From positions 62,001 to 126,000 of the forward strand of contig JACZJT010000012.1 in the NCBI GenBank assembly GCA_014860445.1: a stretch of DNA of 64,000 nucleotides, given 5' to 3'. The DNA comes from Burkholderiales bacterium (GTDB lineage Bacteria; Pseudomonadota; Gammaproteobacteria; Burkholderiales; SG8-39). Every line of letters starts with the position of its first letter. The first letter of the stretch is position 1. Shown here one piece after another: positions 44,398-53,527 of this stretch. A model generated the notes under the pieces. That model saw nothing but the letters and a program-made list of their open reading frames with translations. It had not been told where the DNA came from and did no database searches. The position numbers and the translations under genes are program-made.

Positions 44398-45378
44398 ATG
44401 ACCGAACCCACGCTGCGCGTCGAAAACCTGCACACCCATTTTTTCACCAGACAGGGCGTGGTGAAAGCGGTGGAGGACGTCAGCTTCTCGGTGGCGCCGG
44501 GAAAAATTCTCGGGTTGGTGGGCGAGTCCGGCTCGGGCAAATCCGTAACCGGCTATTCCATCATGGGCCTCGTCGATCCGCCCGGGCGCAGGGTCGCCGG
44601 CCGCATCCTGCTGGGCGGCGACGACCTGTGCGCAATGACATCGGAGCAGATGCGCAGCGTCCGCGGACGGCGCATCGCGATGATCTTCCAGGATCCGATG
44701 ATGACGCTCAACCCGGTGCTGCGCATCGACACGCAAATGATAGAAGCGATCCGGGCACATACCAGCGTAAGCCGGGTGGTGGCACGCGAGCGCGCGCGAG
44801 ACGCGCTGGCGCAAGTGGGCATTTCCGCACCCGAGGAACGCCTCCTTGCCTATCCCCACCAGTTCTCCGGGGGCATGCGCCAGCGCGTGGCCATTGCCAT
44901 AGCGCTATTGAACAAGCCGGAACTCATCATTGCCGACGAACCGACCACGGCGCTCGATGTCACCATCCAGGCCCAAATCCTTTTCGAGATGCAAACACTC
45001 GCGCGCGATTCCGGCACGGCGCTGATCTGGATCACCCACGACCTGTCGGTGATTGCCGGCCTGGCCGACGAAATCTGCGTCATGTACGCCGGGCGCATCG
45101 TCGAGCAGGGCACGGTCGATGCGGTGCTCGATGCACCGCTGCATCCGTATACGCATGGGCTCATAGACTCGGTGCCCAGCCGCGGCCGCAGGGGCGAGCC
45201 ACTGCGTCAGATTCCTGGCATGGCGCCTTCGCTGCTCGATCCCGCGCAGGGTTGCGCTTTCCGCGAGCGCTGCAGCCGCGCCGACAGCGCCTGTATCGAC
45301 CAGCCCGCACTATCCATCCCGATCGCCGGCCGGCAGCTGCGCTGCTTCCATCCCATGCCGTCTGCCGCAATCGCATGA
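44398..45378 (+). CDS. Peptide ABC transporter ATP-binding protein (DppD type)
   Basis: 326 residues. Walker A GESGSGKSV, Q-loop IFQDPMMTLNPV, signature FSGGMRQRVAIA, Walker B IIADEPTTALDV, H-loop ITHDLS, and the oligopeptide-transporter C-terminal domain with four Cys-containing positions (GCAFRERC... then CID). It couples ATP hydrolysis to import. It ends with an ATGA overlap with the next ATPase. Confidence 0.94.
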   Translation: MTEPTLRVENLHTHFFTRQGVVKAVEDVSFSVAPGKILGLVGESGSGKSVTGYSIMGLVDPPGRRVAGRILLGGDDLCAMTSEQMRSVRGRRIAMIFQDPMMTLNPVLRIDTQMIEAIRAHTSVSRVVARERARDALAQVGISAPEERLLAYPHQFSGGMRQRVAIAIALLNKPELIIADEPTTALDVTIQAQILFEMQTLARDSGTALIWITHDLSVIAGLADEICVMYAGRIVEQGTVDAVLDAPLHPYTHGLIDSVPSRGRRGEPLRQIPGMAPSLLDPAQGCAFRERCSRADSACIDQPALSIPIAGRQLRCFHPMPSAAIA

Positions 45379-46388
45379 GCACGCTGCCCGCGCCATTGCT
45401 CGAACTTCGCGGCGTGTCCAAACGCTTTGTAAGGGCTCTAGACACCGCGGCGAAGCTGGCCAAGCTGCTGGGCGCCAGCGCAAAGGAAGAAACCGTGCGC
45501 GCTGTCGACGCAGTTGACCTTGCCGTGCAGGCCGGGGAAGTCGTAGGCCTGGTGGGCGAGTCCGGATGCGGCAAGTCCACGCTCGGCCGACTCGCCGCCG
45601 GACTGCTGGCGCCTTCAGTAGGCACGCGCCTGTGGCGAGGCGAGGAGATCGTGCTACTGCCCGCAACCGCGCAGCGCGACGTCCGCCTCAAGATCCAGAT
45701 GATTTTCCAGGATTCGTATGCCTCGCTCAATCCGCGCATGCGCGTAACCGATATCGTGGGCGAGGCGCCTGTCGTACATGGCATGATCAAGCAGCGGGAG
45801 CAGCACGAGTACGCGACCCAAATGCTCGCGCACGTCGGTCTGGACGCCTCGCTCCTCGAGCGCTTTCCGCACCAGTTCTCCGGCGGCCAGCGCGCGCGCG
45901 TCGGCATCGCCCGTGCGCTGGCGGTGAAGCCGGAGTTCCTCGTCTGCGACGAGGCGGTGGCGGCGCTCGATGTGTCCATCCAGGCACAGGTGCTGAACCT
46001 GTTCATGCAGCTGCGCGAGAAATTCGATCTCACCTATCTTTTCATCAGCCACGACATGGGCGTGGTGCAACACGTTTCGGACCGAGTATTCGTAATGTAT
46101 CTGGGCCGCGTGATCGAGAACGCGCCGACGGCGGAGATCTTCGCAAGAACCAACCACCCGTACACCAAAGCACTGCTTGCGGAAGTGCCGCGCCTGGATG
46201 CGCGCAAGAAAAGTTTCGTCGCAATCCAAGGCGAGATTCCGTCACCGCTGGACCCGCCGCACGGCTGCCATTTCCATCCGCGCTGCCCGCAGGTCATGCC
46301 GCGGTGTAGAATCGATCAGCCCGTTTTGCGCGAAATTGCACCGCTGCATTTCTCCGCCTGCCATTTGAACGACGCGGCACCATCCTGA
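45375..46388 (+). CDS. Peptide ABC transporter ATP-binding protein (DppF/OppF type)
   Basis: 337 residues. Walker A GESGCGKSTL, Q-loop IFQDSYASLNPR, signature FSGGQRARVGIARAL, Walker B LVCDEAVAALDV and H-loop ISHDMGVV, with the Cys-rich C-terminus (HGCHFHPRCP). The residue after the Walker B Glu is Ala, where family members normally have Pro. An unusual stretch AAKLAKLLGASAKEET sits in the N-terminal strand-loop between the first strand and VRAVDAVDL. It starts by overlap with the upstream ATPase (ATGA). Confidence 0.93.
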   Translation: MSTLPAPLLELRGVSKRFVRALDTAAKLAKLLGASAKEETVRAVDAVDLAVQAGEVVGLVGESGCGKSTLGRLAAGLLAPSVGTRLWRGEEIVLLPATAQRDVRLKIQMIFQDSYASLNPRMRVTDIVGEAPVVHGMIKQREQHEYATQMLAHVGLDASLLERFPHQFSGGQRARVGIARALAVKPEFLVCDEAVAALDVSIQAQVLNLFMQLREKFDLTYLFISHDMGVVQHVSDRVFVMYLGRVIENAPTAEIFARTNHPYTKALLAEVPRLDARKKSFVAIQGEIPSPLDPPHGCHFHPRCPQVMPRCRIDQPVLREIAPLHFSACHLNDAAPS

Positions 46389-46411
46389 ATGAAGCTCAAC
46401 GGAGCGCCCAA

Positions 46412-47593
46412 GTGAACGGAACGCCGAATCCCCCAGTCAAACCGGAAACCTTGGCGCTGATCGAGCGTCTGATCTCCTTTGACACCACCAGCCGCGGCTC
46501 CAATCTGGGCCTGATCGAATGGGCGCGCGACTACCTGAAGGATCTCGGCATCGCGTCCCGTCTCACTTACGACGCGGCCGGCAACAAGGCGAATCTTTTC
46601 GCCACGGTGGAAAAGGGCAACAAGCCCGGCATCGTGCTCTCCGGCCACACCGACGTGGTGCCCGTTGACGGCCAGAACTGGTCCAGCGATCCATTCAAGG
46701 CCTTGCTGCGAAACGGGCGGATCTATGGCCGCGGCGCCTGCGACATGAAAAGTTATCTCGCGGTGGCGCTTGCGATGGCTCCGCGCTTCGCCGCGGCGGA
46801 CCTCAAGGCGCCGATTCATTTTGCCCTGTCTTACGACGAGGAAGTCGGCTGCGTGGGCGCGCGCAGTCTGCTCGAGGATCTGGCGCGCAACGATATCCGG
46901 CCCGCGGGCGCCGTCATCGGCGAACCCACCAATATGCAACCCGTGATCGCGCACAAGGGCAAGCGTTCCTATCAGTGTTGCGTGCGCGGCAAGGAGGCGC
47001 ATTCGGCGCTCACCCCGCAGGGAGTCAATGCGATCGAATATGCGGCCAGGATCATCGGCTATATCCGCCACATGGCCGAGCGCATGCGCGACTGCGAGCC
47101 GCGCGATCACGGATTCGACGTACCCTTTACCACGCTGCAGACCGGGGTGATCGCAGGCGGCACCGCCGGAAATATCGTGCCGCGTGAATGTATTTTCCAA
47201 TTCGAGTTCCGCTACCTTCCCGGCGCCGATCCGGAGGCTCTGGAGCGGGAAATCAAGGATTACGCCGAACGCGTGATCCTGCCCGAGATGCAGCGGACCG
47301 ACCCGGGCACCAGCATCAGCTTCGAAACCAGGGCGGAGATTCCAGGTCTCGACACAGGGGAAGCAGACGAGGTGACGCGGCTGGCACAGGCGCTTTCCCG
47401 CAACCCGTCCTCGTCCAAGGTGGCTTACGCTACGGAGGGCGGATTATTTCAGCGCGCCGGGATTCCTGCGATCATTTGCGGACCGGGTTCGATCTCGCAG
47501 GCGCACAAACCCGACGAATACATCACGCTGGAGCAGGTGGCGCTGTGCGAGTCTTTCATGGAGCGCTTGCTCGCGCAGATGTGCGCCGCATAG
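46412..47593 (+). CDS. argE: ArgE-type acetylornithine deacetylase (M20 family)
   Basis: 393 residues of the M20 metallopeptidase family. Zinc ligands are in SGHTDVVPVDG (His), GACDMKS (Asp), YDEEVGCVG (Glu-Glu), GEPTNMQP (Glu) and AHKPDEY (His). It matches the ArgE subfamily, removing acetate from N-acetylornithine. The start is a GTG at 46412 with GGAG 8 nt upstream. It lies only 23 nt after the peptide ABC operon and may be co-transcribed. As argJ is also present in the window, which recycles the acetyl group, this enzyme may act on imported acylated amino acids or peptides instead. Confidence 0.83.
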   Translation: MNGTPNPPVKPETLALIERLISFDTTSRGSNLGLIEWARDYLKDLGIASRLTYDAAGNKANLFATVEKGNKPGIVLSGHTDVVPVDGQNWSSDPFKALLRNGRIYGRGACDMKSYLAVALAMAPRFAAADLKAPIHFALSYDEEVGCVGARSLLEDLARNDIRPAGAVIGEPTNMQPVIAHKGKRSYQCCVRGKEAHSALTPQGVNAIEYAARIIGYIRHMAERMRDCEPRDHGFDVPFTTLQTGVIAGGTAGNIVPRECIFQFEFRYLPGADPEALEREIKDYAERVILPEMQRTDPGTSISFETRAEIPGLDTGEADEVTRLAQALSRNPSSSKVAYATEGGLFQRAGIPAIICGPGSISQAHKPDEYITLEQVALCESFMERLLAQMCAA

Positions 47594-47624
47594 CACCGCG
47601 CGCCGGGTGCGCTTTTTCGTCCGG

Positions 47625-47656
47625 AAAAAAAACGGGACGCAGCAGCGTCCCGTTTT
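47625..47656. terminator. Bidirectional rho-independent terminator between argE and rplS
   Basis: Stem CGGGACGC (47633-47640) with GCGTCCCG (47645-47652) and an AGCA loop, extended by flanking A/T pairs. On the minus strand it is followed by eight T, directly after rplS. On the plus strand it is followed by TTTT and could also end the argE transcript. Confidence 0.88.
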
Positions 47657-47678
47657 GATGTTGCACGCAGGCGCAACC

Positions 47679-48089
47679 CTATTCTGCAGCGGCCTCGTCA
47701 GCCTGTTCCGGTGCGGCGGTTCCCGGCACCCGACGCTTGACCAGCTTTTCGCGGATACGCGCCGACTTGCCCGAACGTTCGCGCAGATAATAGAGTTTGG
47801 CGCGGCGAACGTCGCCTTTGCGCTTGACCTCGACCGAGGCGATCAGCGGCGAATAAGTCTGGAAGGTCCGCTCCACGCCTTCGCCCGCAGAAATCTTGCG
47901 CACGATAAACGAGGAATTGAGGCCGCGGTTGCGCTTGGCAATGACCACGCCTTCGTAGGCCTGCACGCGTTTGCGCTCGCCCTCGACCACGTTCACATTC
48001 ACGATCACGGTGTCGCCGGGGGCGAACACCGGAACAGTCTTGCCCAGGCGGGTGATTTCTTCGTGTTCCAGTTTTTCTATCAGATTCAT
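47679..48089 (-). CDS. rplS: Large ribosomal subunit protein bL19
   Basis: 136 residues. [46 protein letters not shown] is the conserved core of L19, at the 30S-50S interface. The C-terminal tail is longer and Ala/Glu-rich ([18 protein letters not shown]), as in several betaproteobacteria. The start has AAGGAG eight nt upstream. It is the last gene of rpsP-rimM-trmD-rplS. Confidence 0.97.
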   Translation of the reverse strand: MNLIEKLEHEEITRLGKTVPVFAPGDTVIVNVNVVEGERKRVQAYEGVVIAKRNRGLNSSFIVRKISAGEGVERTFQTYSPLIASVEVKRKGDVRRAKLYYLRERSGKSARIREKLVKRRVPGTAAPEQADEAAAE

Positions 48090-48138
48090 GATGCCGCTCC
48101 TTGTTTCTAAGGCACGCTGGGATATCCCCTCGTGCTCC

Positions 48139-48885
48139 CTATGTGTTCTGTTCCCGCTTGAATTCCTCAAGCAGCTTTCCATCTTCCGCACTCAATGCGC
48201 GCTTTGCCAGCAGATCCGGCCGCCTCAGCCAGGTCCTGCCCAGCGCCTGCTTCAGGCGCCAGCGTTCAATCTCGGCGTGATTGCCGGACAACAGCACCGG
48301 CGGCACGCGCTCGCCCGCGTACTCTTCGGGCCTTGTGTAGTGCGGACAATCCAGCAGTCCGTCCACAAACGAATCCTGCGCCGCCGAGTCTTCATCGCCC
48401 AGTACTCCGGGCAACTGCCGCACCACTGCGTCGATCAACACCATCGCCGCCAGTTCCCCGCCTGAGAGCACATAGTCGCCGATCGAAATTTCCTCATCGA
48501 CCGCGCGGCGTATCAGCCTCTCGTCAACGCTCTCGTAACGTCCGCACAACAACACTGCACCGGTACCGGCCGCAAGATCCATCACTTTGACGTGATCGAG
48601 CGCCCTGCCCTGCGGCGAAAGGTATATCACCTTGCGCCCGCTTTCGGCGACGCGCGCTTTCGCCGCACGAATCGCCTGTTCCAGCGGTTCCGCCAGCATC
48701 ACCATGCCGGGTCCACCGCCATATGGCCGGTCGTCCACCGTGCGGTAGTTGTCGCTGGTGAAGTCGCGCGGATTCCACAACTCCAGACTATAGTGCGCCG
48801 ACTTCAGCGCACGCCCGGTGATACCCGATTCAGTGAGCGCCGCGAACATCTGCGGAAACAGCGTCACACAATCGAAGTGGATCAC
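48139..48885 (-). CDS. trmD: tRNA (guanine-37 N1)-methyltransferase
   Basis: About 248 residues. It methylates G37 next to the anticodon and prevents frameshifting. The trefoil-knot SAM site [44 protein letters not shown] and the [10 protein letters not shown] loop are diagnostic. The GTG at 48885 is preferred because GGGAG is upstream and it makes a GTGA overlap with the rimM stop; a GTG at 48900 would add five residues. Confidence 0.96.
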   Translation of the reverse strand: MIHFDCVTLFPQMFAALTESGITGRALKSAHYSLELWNPRDFTSDNYRTVDDRPYGGGPGMVMLAEPLEQAIRAAKARVAESGRKVIYLSPQGRALDHVKVMDLAAGTGAVLLCGRYESVDERLIRRAVDEEISIGDYVLSGGELAAMVLIDAVVRQLPGVLGDEDSAAQDSFVDGLLDCPHYTRPEEYAGERVPPVLLSGNHAEIERWRLKQALGRTWLRRPDLLAKRALSAEDGKLLEEFKREQNT

Positions 48886-49376
48886 CAGTCCAGCTCCCAC
48901 TCCACGCGGATCCGGCCCTCGGCCAACTCCACCTGTTGCACCACCTGGTCGACGAAAGGCAGCAGTCGCTCCGCCTCTCCGTCGACGACGCGCATCACAG
49001 CGTGCGCCCCGTTCTCGAAAAGTCCGGCAAGCACGCCGAGCTCCTCGCCCTTCAAATTCACCACCTTCAGGCCGACCAGGTCGGCCCAGTAAAACTCGTC
49101 ATTCTCATTCTGCGGCAAGGACTCGCGCTCTACCGCAACATCACTGCCCTTCAGCGCCAGCGCCGCGTTGCGCTCGGAACAACCCTCCAAGCGTGCGACC
49201 AAGCTGCTGCCATGCTGCAACGCACTCTGGGCAACTTTCATTTCGCGCCAATCGCCGTTCCTGCCCACCCACCACGAAGGGTAGGTGCTCAAACTGCCGG
49301 GATCCGCGCTGTAGGGATCTATCCTGACCCAGCCCTTGAGGCCGTACGGGGCGACGATCCGCCCCATCACGATCAA
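48882..49376 (-). CDS. rimM: Ribosome maturation factor RimM
   Basis: About 164 residues. N-terminal RimM domain ([24 protein letters not shown]) and C-terminal PRC-barrel ([31 protein letters not shown]). It helps 30S head assembly with uS19. Start choice is uncertain: TTG at 49376, GTG at 49370 and ATG at 49367 all begin just before the conserved region, and no clear ribosome binding site decides. It is 13 nt after rpsP. Confidence 0.92.
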   Translation of the reverse strand: MIVMGRIVAPYGLKGWVRIDPYSADPGSLSTYPSWWVGRNGDWREMKVAQSALQHGSSLVARLEGCSERNAALALKGSDVAVERESLPQNENDEFYWADLVGLKVVNLKGEELGVLAGLFENGAHAVMRVVDGEAERLLPFVDQVVQQVELAEGRIRVEWELDW

Positions 49377-49389
49377 CCGCGCAGCTAGC

Positions 49390-49665
49390 TTACCCTGCTG
49401 CGACAGCGACAGTTCCGGCGACTTTCTTGCCAAACTGCTTGACCAGCCTTGCAACCGTGGGAGAAAGCTGGGCACCCTTGCTTTGCCAGAAGCTCAAGCG
49501 ATCCATCGCGACGCGCAGGTTCTCGCGGCCTTCCGGCGCTTTTGGGTCATAAAAACCGACGCGCTCGATAAATTTTCCGCCGGCAGCCCGGCGCGAATCG
49601 GCCACGACCATGTTGTAGAAAGGGCGTTTATGCGCGCCACCGCGGGCGAGGCGAATCACAACCAT
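49390..49665 (-). CDS. rpsP: Small ribosomal subunit protein bS16
   Basis: 91 residues. [24 protein letters not shown] and [19 protein letters not shown] are universal in S16. It starts the rpsP-rimM-trmD-rplS operon. The 149-nt gap to ffh upstream probably contains the operon promoter, though I could not place it with confidence. Confidence 0.97.
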   Translation of the reverse strand: MVVIRLARGGAHKRPFYNMVVADSRRAAGGKFIERVGFYDPKAPEGRENLRVAMDRLSFWQSKGAQLSPTVARLVKQFGKKVAGTVAVAAG

Positions 49666-49813
49666 GTTCTTGTCCTGAAACTCAAAAAAGAGCGCGATTC
49701 TACGATGATTTCCTGCTCATTGGCAAGGGTTTTGTGCGAACGCACGCAAATGCCGGAACGCGGATTTTTCCGATTTTTCAATGAAGTACATCCCGCCACG
49801 GCCAATTTTCGGG

Positions 49814-51166
49814 CTAGCGCATGCCGGGCAGCATCCCCTTCATGCTGCGCATCATCTTCGCCATTCCGCCCTTCTGCATCTGCTTCATCATTTTTTGCAT
49901 CTGCTCGAACTGCTTTAGCAGGCGATTCACCTCCTGCACCTGCACGCCCGCGCCTGCGGCGACGCGGCGCTTGCGCGTGGCCTTCATCAGTTCCGGGTGT
50001 GCGCGCTCCTGCCGCGTCATGGAATTGATGATGCCCTCCGTACGGCGCATCTGTTTTTCACCCATGTCCGCCGACTGCGCCTGGGCCGCCTGCGCGAGCT
50101 GTGCAGGCAGCTTGTCTATCATGGACGAGAGCCCGCCCATCTTGCGCATCTGGCCGATCTGCTGCTTGAAGTCCTCGAGATCGAAACTCTTGCCCCGCTT
50201 GATCTTTTCGGCGAGCTTCTGCGCCTCCTCGACGTCGACGCTTTTTCTCGCCTCCTCCACCAGCGACATCACGTCACCCATGCCGAGAATGCGCGCGGCC
50301 ATGCGCTCCGGGTGGAAGGCTTCCAGGGCGGCAAGCTTTTCGCCCACTCCGACGAACTTGACCGGCTTGCCGGTAACCTGCCTCACCGACAGCGCCGCAC
50401 CACCGCGCGCATCGCCATCGAGCTTGGTCAGCACCACGCCTGTAAGCGGCAGCGTTTCGCTGAAGGCCTTTGCCACATTGACGGCGTCCTGTCCCTGCAT
50501 CGCGTCGACCACGAACAGCGTCTCGGCCGGATCGAGCGCGGCATGCAGTTGCGCGATTTCCTGCATCATCGCCTCGTCTATCGCCAGACGGCCGGCGGTA
50601 TCGACGATGAGCACATCGTTGTAATGCGTCCTTGCATGCTCGAGCGCCGCCTTGGCAATTTCGAGCGGCAGTTGTCCCGGCGCCGATTCGAAGAAATCGA
50701 TTTGCAGCTGACCGGCGATGGTACGCAACTGCTCGATCGCGGCCGGTCGGTAGACATCGCAGCTTGCCAGCAGCGGTTTCTTCTTCTGCTCCGCAAGAAA
50801 CTTCGCCAACTTGCCGCTGGTGGTGGTTTTGCCCGACCCCTGCAGGCCGGCCATGAGGATCACCGCCGGCGGCTTGACGGCAAGATCGAGCGCGGCATTT
50901 TCGCCACCCATCAGGAGCGCGAGTTCGCGCTGTACCACGCCCACCAGCGCCTGGCCCGGCGTAAGACTGCCGATGACTTCCTCGCCCATGGCCTTTTGCT
51001 TGACAGCGGCGATGAAGTCCTTCACCACCGGCACGGCGACGTCGGCTTCGAGCAGCGCCATGCGCACTTCGCGCAGCGCATCCGAGACATTGGCTTCGGT
51101 CAGGCGCGCCTCGCCGCGCAGGGTCTTGATGACCCTGGAAAGGCGGTTGGTCAGGTTGTCTAGCAT
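49814..51166 (-). CDS. ffh: Signal recognition particle protein Ffh
   Basis: 450 residues. NG domain with GLQGSGKTTT, DVYRPAAIEQL, DTAGRLAID and TKLDGDARGGAAL, then the Met-rich M domain (RRTEGIINSMTRQERAHPELM, then repeated QMQKMMKQMQKGG) that binds 4.5S RNA and signal sequences. The protein targets nascent inner-membrane proteins to FtsY. Start at 51166 fits the conserved MLDNLTNRL. It is divergent from the CcsA-like gene. Confidence 0.97.
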   Translation of the reverse strand: MLDNLTNRLSRVIKTLRGEARLTEANVSDALREVRMALLEADVAVPVVKDFIAAVKQKAMGEEVIGSLTPGQALVGVVQRELALLMGGENAALDLAVKPPAVILMAGLQGSGKTTTSGKLAKFLAEQKKKPLLASCDVYRPAAIEQLRTIAGQLQIDFFESAPGQLPLEIAKAALEHARTHYNDVLIVDTAGRLAIDEAMMQEIAQLHAALDPAETLFVVDAMQGQDAVNVAKAFSETLPLTGVVLTKLDGDARGGAALSVRQVTGKPVKFVGVGEKLAALEAFHPERMAARILGMGDVMSLVEEARKSVDVEEAQKLAEKIKRGKSFDLEDFKQQIGQMRKMGGLSSMIDKLPAQLAQAAQAQSADMGEKQMRRTEGIINSMTRQERAHPELMKATRKRRVAAGAGVQVQEVNRLLKQFEQMQKMMKQMQKGGMAKMMRSMKGMLPGMR

Positions 51167-51187
51167 TCTGTGGTGTAAAATTTGCAC

Positions 51188-52048
51188 ATGCCTGACATTT
51201 TACTCTATGCCGTCACCTCGATACTTTATGCGGTGATCGGACTGCATTTCTGGCGCACGCGATGGACCGGCGGCGGCGAAACGGAGGGAAGCGCCGCAGG
51301 CGCCGGCATCGTATCCTGGGAGCGCCTGGCGATACTTGCGCCCTTCATCCTGCATTCGTATCTGCTCTATTTGAGCCTGTTTGCGGCGGCCGATCTGCGC
51401 TTCGGCTTCTCCCAGGCCATGTCGGTGACGCTATGGCTGACCGTGCTGATCTACTGGGTTGAAAGCCTGATCTACGACGTCAAAGGCATGCAGGCGCTGG
51501 TGCTGCCGCTCGCCGCCGCGAGCGCGCTGCTGCCGGCGTTCTTTCCGGGCCCGGAAACCCCGGCGTATACGCAGGCATTCGCGTTCAGAATTCATCTCAT
51601 GGTCGCCATGCTCGCCTACAGCCTGTTCACCATCGCGGCGCTGCACGCAACCTTGATGACCGTACTGGAGCGGCGCCTGCACCGCGGCAAGATTTCGGGA
51701 CCTTCCGGCGAATCACTAGCCGGACCGTGGGCTTCGCTGCCTCCGCTGATGACCCTCGAAGCGCTGCTGTTTCGCATCATTACCCTGGGTTTCGTGCTGT
51801 TGAGCCTGACGCTGGCATCCGGCTTCGTGTTTTCCGAGGAGTTGTTCGGACAGGCCGCGCGCTTCAATCACAAGACGGTGTTCGGCGTTATTTCCTGGCT
51901 CATATTCGCGGCGTTGTTGATCGGCCGCTATGGCTGGGGCTGGCGCGGACGCACCGCGCTGCGCTGGACGCTCGCCGGATTCGCCGCGCTGCTGCTTGCC
52001 TACGTCGGCAGCATGTTCGTACTCGAAGTCATCCTGGGACGGGTATAG
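51188..52048 (+). CDS. CcsA/YpjD-like inner membrane protein (cytochrome c assembly family)
   Basis: 286 residues, eight predicted helices. FRIHLMVAMLAYSLFTIAALHATLM and FNHKTVFGVISWLIFAALLIGRYGWGWRG carry the His residues conserved in the CcsA/CcmC haem-handling superfamily. YpjD proteins are usually encoded beside ffh and corB, as here; their function is not well known, though a link to haem or to cofactor export is assumed. An ATG at 51182 would add two residues. Confidence 0.87.
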   Translation: MPDILLYAVTSILYAVIGLHFWRTRWTGGGETEGSAAGAGIVSWERLAILAPFILHSYLLYLSLFAAADLRFGFSQAMSVTLWLTVLIYWVESLIYDVKGMQALVLPLAAASALLPAFFPGPETPAYTQAFAFRIHLMVAMLAYSLFTIAALHATLMTVLERRLHRGKISGPSGESLAGPWASLPPLMTLEALLFRIITLGFVLLSLTLASGFVFSEELFGQAARFNHKTVFGVISWLIFAALLIGRYGWGWRGRTALRWTLAGFAALLLAYVGSMFVLEVILGRV

Positions 52049-52073
52049 GGGTCGGCCCCGCCGGCAGCCTCCT

Positions 52074-53369
52074 ATGGACGAAATTCCCTTATCGGCCTTT
52101 TACGGCGCGCTGTTCGTACTGCTCATCCTTTCCGGGTTTTTTTCGATCGCCGAGACCAGCATGATGGCGCTCAACCGCTATCGGCTGAAGCACATGGTAA
52201 AGCTTGGTCATCGCGGCGCCGTGCTTGCGAGCGGCCTGCTCGCGCGCACCGACCGCCTGCTGGGTGTGATCCTGCTCGGCAATAATCTGGTCAATGCCGC
52301 TGCTGCGGTACTGGTCAGCGTGATCGCGGTGCGCCTATTCGGCGAGAGCGAGATCGCGCTCGGTTTGGGAACCTTGGCGGTCACCTTCCTCATCCTGGTG
52401 TTCTGCGAAATCACACCGAAAGTGATCGGCGCCGCCCACGCCGAGCGCATTGCGTTCGCGGTGAGCTACGTGCTTACGCCGCTGCTTAGAGTGCTTTACC
52501 CCGTCGTATGGTTCGTCAACCTGTTCGTTTCCGCGCTGCTCAAGCTGTTGCGCTTCAAGCCGCCCGCGGGCGGCGAACCGCAGCGCCTCACCGCGGAGGA
52601 GTTGCGTTCGCTGGTACTCGAGGCCGGCCATTACATCCCGAAGAATCACCGCAGCATTCTGGTCAACCTGTTCGACCTCGAACGCATCACGGTGGAGGAT
52701 GTGATGACGCCGCGCGCCCAGATCGAAGCCGTCGATCTTGAAGCACCGCTGGAGCTAATTGCCGAACAGCTCGCCACCAGCTACCACACGCGCCTGCTCG
52801 TGTACCGCAGCGAATTGGGCAATATCGCGGGCATACTCCATCTGCGCAAAGTGCTGGCGCTCATGCGCGACGGCGACTTCGAGCGCGACAAGCTCGCAGA
52901 GCTGTTGACCGAACCCTATTTCATTCCGGCGAGCACACCGCTGTTCGCGCAGCTGCAGTATTTTCAGGAAAACCACCAGCGCTTTGCGCTGGTGGTTGAC
53001 GAGTACGGCGAGTTGCAGGGCCTGATGACCCTGGAAGACATCATCGAAGAGATTATCGGCGAGTTCACCACCAATGCACCCTCCATTGCCACGATTCGCG
53101 CCTGGGACAAGAACGACAGCGCGTTGGTGGAAGGAGCGAGCCCGCTGCGCGAACTCAACCGCAAACTCGGTCTGGCGCTACCGCTGGACGGCCCCAAGAC
53201 CCTGAACGGCCTGATCCTGGAACACTTCCAGGACATTCCGGAAGCCGGCGTCAGCCTCAAGATAGCCGGCGTACCGATGGAAATCGTGCAGACCCAGGAC
53301 CGCGTCGTCAGGACCGTGCGCCTGTTCAAACCCAAGACGGACACGCTCCCGGCGCTCGAAATGCCCTGA
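52074..53369 (+). CDS. CorB/CNNM-type transport-domain and CBS-domain protein
   Basis: 431 residues. An N-terminal CNNM (DUF21) membrane domain with SGFFSIAETSMMALNRYRL, a CBS pair (VEDVMTPRAQIEAVDLEA and later QGLMTLEDIIEEIIGE), and a C-terminal CorC_HlyC domain. Members take part in Mg2+/Co2+ homeostasis. It follows the CcsA-like gene by 25 nt. The frame upstream of the ATG at 52074 is shadow. Confidence 0.93.
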   Translation: MDEIPLSAFYGALFVLLILSGFFSIAETSMMALNRYRLKHMVKLGHRGAVLASGLLARTDRLLGVILLGNNLVNAAAAVLVSVIAVRLFGESEIALGLGTLAVTFLILVFCEITPKVIGAAHAERIAFAVSYVLTPLLRVLYPVVWFVNLFVSALLKLLRFKPPAGGEPQRLTAEELRSLVLEAGHYIPKNHRSILVNLFDLERITVEDVMTPRAQIEAVDLEAPLELIAEQLATSYHTRLLVYRSELGNIAGILHLRKVLALMRDGDFERDKLAELLTEPYFIPASTPLFAQLQYFQENHQRFALVVDEYGELQGLMTLEDIIEEIIGEFTTNAPSIATIRAWDKNDSALVEGASPLRELNRKLGLALPLDGPKTLNGLILEHFQDIPEAGVSLKIAGVPMEIVQTQDRVVRTVRLFKPKTDTLPALEMP

Positions 53370-53466
53370 ACCTGCGGCATCTCCAACCGCCCAAAAATCT
53401 ATGCTAAAACATTCTTATCTTCAATAGATTAGGCGAATAACCTCAGCCTTTACAAAAACCCGTCGG

Positions 53467-53497
53467 CAGTGCATCATGATTGCACTGGTAATACAAT
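53467..53497 (+). promoter_or_regulatory. Inverted repeat and -10-like element upstream of pilC
   Basis: CAGTGCA (53467-53473) and TGCACTG (53481-53487) form a perfect 7-bp palindrome with a 7-nt spacer, followed at 53492-53497 by TACAAT, a good -10 box. The -35 position would lie inside the palindrome, so a bound regulator could block or replace polymerase contacts. pilC starts 30 nt further on with GGAGGA upstream. Confidence 0.45.
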
Positions 53498-53527
53498 GGG
53501 CGCCATCGGGAAGCGCCGGAGGAAAAC

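Noticed and set aside
53461-53490. A sigma-54 promoter upstream of pilC
   Set aside because: GG and GC elements are present but are about 15 bases apart instead of 10.
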